A DNA stretch of 28,057 nt. It comes from Chara braunii. Taxonomy: Eukaryota; Streptophyta; Charophyceae; Charales; Characeae. The notes below the pieces were generated by a model, which was not told where the DNA came from, did no database searches, and saw only the letters and a program-made list of their open reading frames with translations. Below, in pieces: positions 21,294 through 28,057 of the stretch (positions are counted from its first letter, which is position 1; each line of letters begins with the position of its first letter). The DNA lies in the NCBI GenBank assembly GCA_003427395.1, contig BFEA01000551.1, positions 846,995 to 875,051 of the forward strand, read 5' to 3'. The position numbers and the translations under genes were made by a program.

Positions 21294-21353
<60 letters not shown>

Positions 21354-21520
21354 CTTCCCCCCCTTCCCGCCGCGGCTGTTTGTTTCAGGCTGTTACTTTT
21401 CATTTTCGTCGTCGTTTTTTTTTTTTTTGCCCCCGTTTTTTGGGGACTACCGGTCGCACGCCGGTGGGTACCCCGCGCCGCGTCGATTTCTTCAAGCAGG
21501 GAGAGGTACTGGTGGTTTAA
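20937..21520. mobile_element. Foldback element inserted in LINE-B
   Basis: Ends TTAAACCACAGTACC and GGTACTGGTGGTTTAA are inverted repeats (one indel). Further in, both arms carry ACCGGTAGT followed by a CGGGGG-plus-A-run, so the inverted similarity extends about 100 bp inward with divergence. The core holds GA/CT tracts and a perfect palindrome. It separates the RT part from the downstream part of the same LINE. No target-site duplication could be fixed and there is no coding capacity. Confidence 0.7.
21214..21311. repeat. 98-bp perfect palindrome, zero spacer
   Basis: Symmetric about 21262/21263. Each 49-base arm consists of a GA tract, GGCGGCAGTCAGCATCTGAC and GCTGAGTTTGGTG, then its exact reverse complement. 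A third partial copy of the arm, with CTACTGAC in place of CATCTGAC, lies just to the left (21150-21213). Confidence 0.9.
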
Positions 21521-23040
21521 ATCACCGGTTTGGAAAGGGATTCTTGCTGCATGGAGTCGGGTCATGCCATCCTCGCTGGGTCCACCAGGAAGCAGAGAAG
21601 AGGTGCTGGCCCAAAGGATTTTTGAAAACCCAGTTTGGCGGACGAATTTGGCATCCCATGGTCGGCCGCGGACTCCCCAGGGCACTTCGGCAAGTCTTGG
21701 GTGCAAAGGGGAGTGTCCCGAATTGCTGATCTATGGGATGCAGAATTAATGCAAGGGAGATCTCCATTAGAACTCCGAACGAAACTGCACCATCTGCGGG
21801 AAGTACGGAAAGGGTACAGATGGTTATTGACATCATTCCTGACAGCTGGAAGAACATCCTGAGAGCCCCCCTACAGGGCAATTGGGTTCGGTACGTGGAT
21901 GACAAAGGGAAAATCTGTTTTGCCAAAGTGGAGGTGCTTCTGGATAATCAAGATGCAGTGACCAAACCTTGCTCTTTGATGACGGTGCAGGGAGGCTCTA
22001 CATCTCAAATACTGCATTCAGGGGAGCAAGTAGTCAACCTGAATTCCAAAGCAGGGTCCATAGTTGTTATAACTAAAATAACTGACAAAAAAACATCATC
22101 TACGACTGCCCAGTTGGCACAGAGCCCGCTCATAAACTGGCCGTGTTGCCTCTACACACTGGGTGGAGATCAGCGGACTCTTCACATGTAACGAGCCTGC
22201 TGGATTACAAACCCAATGTGGGATATAAGGCACAGGTCAAAACGTCTTCCACCCTATTGGAAGTGAAGAACAAGTGGATGATGGAAACAGCAAAAAGGTC
22301 GTCCGCAGTTTCTGAAGTCACGGCAACCTCCTTGAGGGGGATGTGGACGAGCCTTCGGTCAATATCCTCAGCTAAATTTCGTAGCCTAGCGTGGCTTCAA
22401 TCTCATAGAGCTGTGCCAACGGCAAAGTGGCTGTCAGAAAATAGAATGGAATCAGTATGCTGTAGATGCAAGAAAAAAGAAGAAACAGCAACACATCTAT
22501 GGTGGGAATTTGCAGAGTCAAAAAGGATTTGGGCATGGTGGGAGAGATTATGGAACAAGTATGTGGGGGTCAAGTTTGGGTGGGATGAACGCTTTGTGGT
22601 TGAAGGAGTAGTGGCCAATGCAGGTGAGATAGGGAAGCGATGGTGCTATGTGACACTGGCCTGCAGGGCAGCTATAATGTATGCCATTTGGTCATTCAGA
22701 AACGATCGGCTCTTCGGTAACAAGTTCCATTCAGACTGGGCAGTTATGAACCTCATACTCGCGAATATCAGAGCACTCATGTGGTCAGATTGGAGGAAAG
22801 CCAACTGGCCAAGCACAAGAGGAGTGCCAGGATGTGTTTTTTCAGTTCATGGGGAAACAAAATGAGCTTGCTGAAATCGACTGCACATGGGATACACATA
22901 GAGCCTTGGCTAATGGGCCCACGACCCCCGTGAAATGCAGGCTTCTGTTTGGTCGCTTGGCCCATTTGAGTAACCCAGGCAGTCTATCTATTTTGTTCAT
23001 AATTAAATTCTTGAATCATTTTGAATCCTCGGTAGAATCT
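21521..23040 (+). pseudogene. LINE-B: C-terminal segment with zf-RVT and 3' UTR
   Basis: This is the downstream continuation of the RT segment. Recognisable pieces in changing frames are EEVLAQRIFENPVW, GIPWSAADSP..ADLWDAE, SWKNILRAPLQGNWVRYVDD, and an open frame of 240 codons (22143-22865) with the zf-RVT segment SVCCRCKKKEETATHLWWE then ESKRIWAWWERLW. The usual last Cys of the motif reads Phe (WWEFAES). The tail IMYAIWSFRNDRLF is typical of the family. At least two frameshifts exist near 21640 and 21800. The 3' UTR seems to end near 23040 without a clear poly(A). Confidence 0.87.
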
Positions 23041-23175
23041 TAGCATTTAACTCAATACTCATATAAGTAGTATAGCAAAGTCTGTTGGGCTAGTGGAACA
23101 CGCATTTCAGGCGCCCCTGGGTGAAGAGGCCAGTTAGGTTGTTGTATTCGAAGACTATATTACGATGAATGGGAC

Positions 23176-23224
23176 GCTGGACCCGGTTTCCAGCAGGTGC
23201 AGCTCCCCACGAATAGAATGGAGC
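23176..23224 (+). repeat. Two-hairpin repeat unit, copy 6
   Basis: The best-preserved copy: GCTGGACCCGGTTTCCAGC is followed by AGGTGCAGCTCC and TGGAGC, with both stems fully paired. A weak tRNA-like stretch (GGGCTAGTGG..) lies about 85 bp upstream, as with copy 1. Confidence 0.75.
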
Positions 23225-23307
23225 CATCGTACCTAGGCCCTCTTCTATCTTCAGGGGCTCATACCACCCTGGAGGCAGAAAACTGGGCTCAAACCGATGT
23301 TGAACTA

Positions 23308-23345
<38 letters not shown>

Positions 23346-23857
23346 TGGACGTGTCCTTCGTGTCATACACACTTCCCTTGTGATCAGGGCAGTCATCCTT
23401 TTTTGACACCAGCTGCTACAACCCTCCTACCGTCTTCCCCCGACGACACGACACGAATAAGGATATGGGACTTGCTTCACCACACAACACTCCACATGCA
23501 ACTTTGTGGAGCTATGCCCCCCCATGTCTTATCTTATCTTATCTGCCATCCAATCTGTCAAAAACCCCATGTCTTATCTTATCTGTCATTAAATCTGCTA
23601 AATAACCCACTGTATTTCGAGCCGCCGGGCCTATGTAGGTCAGCTGGTACACCCATGAACCGTCGAAATACAGACCCTACTTTGATTGAATCCAGATGGA
23701 ACCAAATGGATGAAATTATGAATTACCTGGGGCAGGACAGTTCGACAATGATATCTCATGGCCGTCGACCTTACCCAAAAAAAAAGAAGGGGAAATTGCA
23801 GGCATAGCGCGTTTTCGACGTTTCGCAACAGAAATGTTGTACGGGTCGGAGAGATGT
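23225..23857. other. Intergenic DNA with A31 tract and a 47-bp duplication
   Basis: An A run of about 31 lies at 23309-23339. At 23519-23612 a 47-bp unit containing CCCATGTCTTATCTTATCTG is duplicated in tandem. No gene recognised. Confidence 0.55.
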
Positions 23858-24163
23858 ATTTTTGCAAGGAAAGTGGGACCCCGCCTGCAAATATTTTTGT
23901 TGTGAAACTACCAGGGGCTCTGTCCCACCTGTGCCTTTCCGTTGTAGGAGGCTGCCACGAAGCCACTGGCGGGTGTCTAGGGACCATCGATTCTGTCAAT
24001 CCATGGTCCTTGGGCGCCGGCCATTCTCTTCGTGGTAGCCTCCCACAACTAAAATGTGCAGGTGGGACCGAGCCCCGGGACCTCTAAAGCTGAAACGACG
24101 GATATATTTTTTGCAATGAAACTTGGGCTGCGCCGATATTTTTACTGTGAAACTAGCGCTATT
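23858..24163. repeat. Inverted-repeat structure flanked by direct repeats
   Basis: Arms of about 85 bp (23910-23994 and 24000-24085) are inverted copies: GGGGCTCTGTCCCACCTG, GTTGTAGGAGGCTGCCACGA and GGGACCAT on the left match the right arm in reverse. They are flanked by about 50-bp direct repeats (23858-23912, 24109-24163) sharing TTTTGCAA.GAAA, ATATTTTT and TGTGAAACTA. No coding sequence. A foldback element or hairpin-RNA source are both possible. Confidence 0.7.
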
Positions 24164-24554
24164 TTGAAACTCACCAACAAGAAGAAGAAGAACGGTGGTC
24201 ACACTTGATACTGTTTGTTTTCTGAGACGGTTACCCAAAGAGTTAATGATCATCGATGGAAATCTCACGAAATGGGCCTAAATGTGCAAATGAGAATGAA
24301 TCTTCCCCCAGAACATGGAAATGGACACCGCCATATTTTTTGTCTTTTGTGCATGTAGTGAGTAGTGGATTGAGTCCCAATCATCAGATTCGTCCTTTTG
24401 AAATGTCGTTCGTTGTTCCTGCTTGTGTCATTTCATCTTCTTATCCGCGTGCTTATCCATAACCTTATCCTTATTCTTTCTTATTTTTATTTTTTTGAAC
24501 CCGAAAAGAAGGAACTTAATTCTTATCCTCAGGGGAAGACACGCATGACATGCA
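24164..24554. other. Intergenic DNA, no gene recognised
   Basis: Short open frames only. A GAAGAAGAAGAA run lies near 24180, and a CTTATCC-rich stretch occurs around 24440-24475. Confidence 0.45.
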
Positions 24555-24863
<309 letters not shown>

Positions 24864-25099
24864 TCATCAAACGAGGGGCTGTGACAGACAGTTCCGCGGG
24901 AGTTTCACAGACTCATATACATCCCCTTTCTATTCGAGAGATGCGTCATCCCAGTTAAGCACCTGGACTTTTTTTTACCTTGTCTTTCGGGTTTACATTT
25001 GCAAAGAATGGGTCAACCCTAACTTCAAAGTTTCTTCTGTCCTAACAAGCCGATCAAAATATGCCCACATCTGCTTCTTCAAGAAGAAAAAAAAAAATT

Positions 25100-25800
25100 G
25101 CCCGCGCCAGCTGTCAAGGCTGCAGGCACGCTAGCTGTCAAGGCTTTGAACACGCGAGCTGGCACGCCTACGAGCAGGCCAGCTGTCACGCCTGCCAGCA
25201 TGACAGTTGCCACGCCTGCGATCACGCTAGCTGTCACGTCCGTGACCACGCCAGCTGTCACGCCTGAGAGCATGCCAGCTGTCACGTCCGCGAGCACGCC
25301 AGCTGTCATGCCTGTGAGCACGCCAGCTGTCACGTCCGCCAGCTGTCATGCCTGCGAGCACGCCAGCTGTCATGCCTGCGAGCACGCCAGCTGTCACGCC
25401 TGCGAGCATGCCAGCTGTCACGCCTGCCGCACGCCAGCTGTCAAACCTGCGAGCATCACAGCTGTCAAACCTGCTAGCAAGCCAACTGTCACGCCTGCAC
25501 GCAATCTGTCACGCCTGCGAGCACGCCAGCTGTCAAGCCTGCGAGCACGCCAGCTGTCACGCCTGCCAGCACGCCGCTGCGAGCACGCCAGCTCTCACGC
25601 CTGCGAGCATGCCAGCTTCAACTCTGCGACCATGCTCGCTGTCACGCCTGCCAGCGGGCCAACTGTCGCGACTGCGAGCATGACAGCTTCAAACCTGCAA
25701 GCAGGTCAGCTGTCAAAGCTGCTGCGTGCAAACACCAACAGTCAAAACTGCTGCTTGCAGACACAGGCTGTCGAAGCTGGTGCGTGCACGCGGAAGTTAT
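25100..25800. repeat. 24-bp GC-rich minisatellite
   Basis: Tandem units of the form CAGCTGTCACGCCTGCGAGC plus ACGC repeat some 25 times with partial and variant units (TTCAAACCTGC, CGCCTGCC), decaying to the right. Frames encoding TPAVTPAS-like or ASCHACEH-like repeats stay open because 24 is a multiple of three. I find no start or splice context and do not call a gene. Confidence 0.88.
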
Positions 25801-25857
25801 CAAAGCTACGAGCACGACCGGTGTCAGCGATCTACGTGGCAGCAACTTTTTTGTACT

Positions 25858-26096
25858 TAGAATTTGGGCTATTTCTCGGTCTATGCGTGCCATCCTTGAA
25901 TGTTTTAGGCCATCCTCATTACTCCTCTCCTCCGTATCGTTCCATATATATACATATTTTTTCTTTTCTTTTAATGTAGTCCGATGGACCACGGATCAGA
26001 TATTAGACTGATCAGAAGAACAAATACTACACTTTATCTTAGCCAAAAGGTCGAGAAAGGTATGTCGTTCCAATTTTAATGGATGTCCAGAAAGGC
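25858..26096 (-). pseudogene. U6: U6 snRNA-like gene split by a U2 retrocopy
   Basis: The minus strand starts with the U6 5' end (TTCTGGACATCCATTAAAAT then TGGAACGA), is interrupted for about 120 bp, then resumes at TGGAACGATACGGAG and continues through GGATGGCACGCA and CCGAGAAATAGCCCAAATT, the plant U6 3' region. The ACAGAGA box reads ACGGAGGAGA, the middle is altered, and there is no T-run terminator. No USE or TATA box is visible upstream. It was probably a pseudogene already, or became one after the insertion. Confidence 0.85.
25945..26063 (-). pseudogene. U2: U2 snRNA retrocopy inserted in the U6-like gene
   Basis: The minus strand begins exactly at U2 nucleotide 1: ATACCTTTCTCGACCTTTTG, GCTAAGAT.AAGTGTAGTAT with the branch-point-pairing GUAGUA intact, then CAGTCTAATATCTGATC and CCATCGG. 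After about 90-100 nt it changes to an A-rich tail (AAAAGAAAAGAAAAAA and TATATA), replacing the Sm site and 3' stem-loops. TGGAACGA directly repeats on both sides (25937-25944, 26065-26072), and a ninth base differs by one transition. A precise 5' end, an A-rich tail and a target-site duplication identify a retroposed copy. Without the Sm site it cannot form a normal U2 snRNP. Confidence 0.9.
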
Positions 26097-26369
26097 ACCG
26101 CGACAGGGGTGGTGGGGCTCAGGAGGGGAGGCATTAATCCAAGAGGCCATCCTCTTCTTAATGCTTCCCACCCTGAGAGCCCCAGCACCCGTCTCCCACC
26201 CTCAGTCCCTCCCCCAGGCCTCCTCCCTCTCCTTCACAAATGAAAGAAGACGAGGAGAAAGAAAAAGGAAGGCATCGCTCACCTTTTCCACTAACAGGAG
26301 GATGTCGAGAACACCAGAACATCAGCAGAAGGAATAGGACCCAAAACCAGCGCCAATCTGAGCGGGCCA
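26097..26369. other. Intergenic DNA, no gene recognised
   Basis: An 84-codon plus frame (26083-26337) overlaps the U6 remnant and has no family I know. The region is pyrimidine-rich around 26170-26235. Confidence 0.45.
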
Positions 26370-26372
26370 TCT

Positions 26373-26424
26373 TGATTTGATTTGATTTGATTGGATTGGA
26401 TTGGATTGGATTCGATTCGATTTG
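26373..26424. repeat. (TTGAT)n/(TGGAT)n pentanucleotide tract
   Basis: About four TTGAT units pass into about four TGGAT units and then TTCGAT variants, a simple repeat with stepwise mutation along its length. Confidence 0.9.
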
Positions 26425-26443
26425 GGCCGTTGATCCGTCTCAA

Positions 26444-26682
26444 GTCAACAATCCAATCCACATTCCAATTCTCCTAATCCGCATTTCACAAATCTCGCAG
26501 TTCTGCGCGTGCATGTAACTGCTTGAGTCAACGCCGTACTGCAGCAAATGCTTTATCGTTGACGTCCCGCTCAACCGTTGATCGTTGACTTTTCCGTGAC
26601 AGATTGAGTTCGAAGACCACAACGCTTTGTTTGTTCGTTGACTTTTCCTCTCCGCTGATTAGCTGACTGAAGCTGAAGTCAA
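26444..26682. promoter_or_regulatory. Cluster of six W-box cores
   Basis: TTGAC or its complement occurs at 26444, 26527, 26559, 26585, 26638 and 26678, against fewer than one expected by chance. W-boxes bind WRKY factors in plants. The cluster lies 550-800 bp upstream of a TATA-like motif, so it could be a distal promoter module. Local duplication of a CGTTGAC phrase may contribute. Confidence 0.4.
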
Positions 26683-27024
26683 CCCAGCCGTTACACCTGT
26701 GGGTTCCAAAAATGCGTGCATCGCTACTAGATGTGCTCGCGATCCCGCTCCCTCCGTTCCCTCCATTCGCCACGTGTCTTCTCCTCAAAGACGCAGACAA
26801 ATACTTCCCTCCCTTCGCCGCATGTCTCCTCCTCACATATATGCATCTACTTATATACACACATATTTATATGTATATATGTACGTCTAATCTATGTACA
26901 TATATTAAGAAGAGAACACACGGTCAGCTTCAAAAACCGGTCAGCGACATGCAGGCCAACAATTAAGCTTCCCTTCGATGAATCACTTTGTGAGGCATTC
27001 TCGCCCTTAGATCGATCAGAACTT

Positions 27025-27240
27025 GGGCCAATCACAAGGCGAGGCATCCTGACCGTCCGATTGAACAGCGAAAGGGATAGATTGAGTAATGATGACCGGG
27101 AGGAGGTGGGAGAAGAGGAGGCGGAAAACGCCGCGGTCTCGCCATCATCGTAAGGCGAAACTCAGATCGGGTCCTCTGCGAGGATCTGGACGGAACTGCC
27201 GTCAGATGCATCCCAGAAAGTCCTAGTCTAAATATGCCCA
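27025..27240 (+). promoter_or_regulatory. Candidate plus-strand core promoter
   Basis: GGCCAATCAC (CCAAT box) lies near 27028 and CTAAATATG, TATA-like, near 27229. About 80 bp further on the sequence becomes a GA-rich, leader-like stretch. The arrangement suits transcription to the right. No start site can be proven from sequence alone. Confidence 0.35.
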
Positions 27241-27259
27241 CCGACGGTTTTAGCCTCTT

Positions 27260-27605
27260 TCTCATCCACTACAACTTCTCAGTGCGAGCCACCGACCAAC
27301 CGCGCGAGGAAGAGAGCGACAGAGGGCGAGAGAGAGAGAAGGAGAGAGGAGGGACTCCGTGTATAGCGCAGTGAAGGAGGGAGGGGGAGGAAGGTCAAAC
27401 ACTAGCGGTTCTCCTCTTCGTCCTCCTCCCCCTCTCCTCCTTCGCAGTGTATTCCTGAGGACGTGGTCTTCCCTTGTTTATTCATGCCCTCCAGTTTCAA
27501 TGCCGAGCTGACGCCGATGGAATCACGTGAAATTCTTAGCGCGGGACAGGAAAGGACTGCGAGCTGACGCCAATGGAATCAGGTGAAATTCTTAGCGCGG
27601 GACAG
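27260..27605 (+). CDS. Candidate 5' leader and first coding exon of a gene leaving the window
   Basis: I do not recognise the product. A purine-rich stretch (27300-27390) resembles a plant 5' leader. The first good ATG (27484) opens MPSSFNAELTPMESREILSA and GQ, and would then reach a CAG splice junction. That junction is mutated (GA for GT). A 56-bp tandem duplicate follows with ELTPMESGEILSAGQ and an intact CAG|GTAAGG donor at 27606. If unspliced, the first frame ends at TGA shortly inside copy 2. The functional start could therefore be the ATG inside copy 2. No second exon is seen before the window ends. Confidence 0.3.
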
Positions 27606-27616
27606 GTAAGGACCGC
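27505..27616 (+). repeat. 56-bp tandem duplication at an exon-intron boundary
   Basis: Units 27505-27560 and 27561-27616 differ at four positions: a silent CCG/CCA, CGT/GGT, the splice donor GA/GT, and ACTGC/ACCGC. Confidence 0.92.
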
Positions 27617-27686
27617 GCCTTGAGGACAGGTTCGACTTTTGTGGTTCGAGGTCGGGGTCTGTCCGCAATAGGGCCTCGTTCCACCA

Positions 27687-27708
27687 CCCTTGAGAAAAAC
27701 CTCAAGGG
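27687..27708. other. Perfect 8-bp hairpin
   Basis: CCCTTGAG and CTCAAGGG pair around AAAAAC, with outer GGGCC/GGCCC pairing possible. It lies in the putative first intron. Function unknown. Confidence 0.5.
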
Positions 27709-27767
27709 CGGCCCTACACCCCCCGTTGATCCTGATCCTCGTTAAAAAATCGTAGATTTCATTCTCT

Positions 27768-27848
27768 TTCCACTACACCCTATCGACTTACCGTGAGGGC
27801 ACGGGTGCGCAGCCCGTAGTTCGTTTGTGTTCGGGAAGGGTAAGGTAG
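27768..27848 (+). repeat. Dispersed repeat F, copy 2
   Basis: ACACCCTATCGACTTA, GTGAGGGCACGGG, GCGCAGCCC and GGGAAGGGTAAGGTAG match copy 1 at 13353-13440 in order and spacing. Confidence 0.7.
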
Positions 27849-27949
27849 TGATTATGCTGTATGTATGTTTTGTCATGTTCGCTATACACAACTCGAAGAG
27901 TGTGTGTGTGGGGTGCCGGTTGGTGCTTTATTCATGATGTTCATGGGAN

Positions 27950-27997
27950 GCTGNACCCAGTTTCCAGCAGGTGGCGCTCCCCATCAATAGACAGGAG
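27950..27997 (+). repeat. Two-hairpin repeat unit, copy 7
   Basis: GCTGNACCC..TTTCCAGC then GCGCTCCCC..CAATAGACAGGAG. It has one ambiguous base inside and one just before it. The second stem has lost its last pair. A TG tract follows directly. Confidence 0.65.
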
Positions 27998-27999
27998 AA

Positions 28000-28002
<3 letters not shown>

Positions 28003-28053
<51 letters not shown>
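28003..28053. repeat. (TG)n microsatellite at the window end
   Basis: About 50 bases of alternating TG, then GAGAG at the window edge, directly after two-hairpin unit copy 7. Confidence 0.95.
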
Positions 28054-28055
<2 letters not shown>

Positions 28056-28057
28056 AG

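Noticed and set aside
25100-25979. 293-codon frame over the minisatellite; also a CRISPR-like array
   Set aside because: The 24-bp period explains the open frame. Units are contiguous with no unique spacers, so it is not CRISPR.
26731-27153. 140-codon plus-strand frame
   Set aside because: It spans AT-rich TATATA sequence and the promoter-like region, with no domain and no Kozak or splice support.
27520-27600. 18S rRNA fragment (GTGAAATTCTT match)
   Set aside because: Only about 13 bases match and the neighbouring sequence does not, so it is chance.

Overview
The window looks like nuclear DNA of a green plant (streptophyte), from a draft short-read assembly. The two U6 snRNA-like copies have the plant type of 3' half. 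The two LINEs are L1-type with plant-style zf-RVT zinc-finger tails. Telomere-like TTTAGGG motifs and dense GA/CT dinucleotide tracts also fit. No bacterial operon, CRISPR array or intact well-known host gene is visible. Assembly seams show: a 270-base N run, three single Ns, and a 38-bp sequencing-library adapter junction at 13623-13660, across which linkage should not be trusted.

Layout. 1-5860 is intergenic DNA with microsatellites, a SINE-like fragment, a four-copy 53-bp tandem repeat and an inverted copy of a dispersed element (family E). 5842-7110 is the decayed C-terminal end of a LINE (LINE-A), followed by A-rich, probably 3'-UTR sequence with TTTAGGG motifs. 8416-8597 is a short MITE-like element. 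8830-10193 (minus) holds the best candidate host gene, a two-exon model for a charged, lysine/glutamate-rich 10-residue-repeat protein. 10803-11374 is a dispersed repeat interrupted by a tRNA-like SINE whose empty site can be read from a second copy at 24555-24861. 12225-17313 carries further repeats, a tRNA-derived SINE, a U6 retropseudogene with an A tail in place of its T-run terminator, and a cluster of a 48-nt two-hairpin repeat (seven copies in the window). 17960-23040 is a second LINE (LINE-B). Its endonuclease half lies inverted and head-to-head with its reverse-transcriptase half, as expected of a twin-priming 5' inversion, and a 584-bp foldback element with a 98-bp perfect palindrome sits inside it. 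23858-24163 is another foldback structure. 25100-25800 is a 24-bp minisatellite. 25858-26096 (minus) is a U6-like gene interrupted by a U2 snRNA retrocopy with a matching target-site duplication. 26370-27616 looks like a plant promoter and first exon of a plus-strand gene that leaves the window. That region has six W-box cores, a CCAAT box, a TATA-like motif, a GA-rich leader and a 56-bp exon-end duplication in which only one copy keeps its splice donor.

How it fits together. The main actor is LINE-type retroposition: two LINEs, two snRNA retrocopies, several SINEs and their nested insertions are products, or likely products, of one kind of machinery (target-primed reverse transcription). Foldback and MITE-like elements sharing the terminal motif TTAAACCACCAGT form a second layer. 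Most open reading frames here are by-products of simple repeats.
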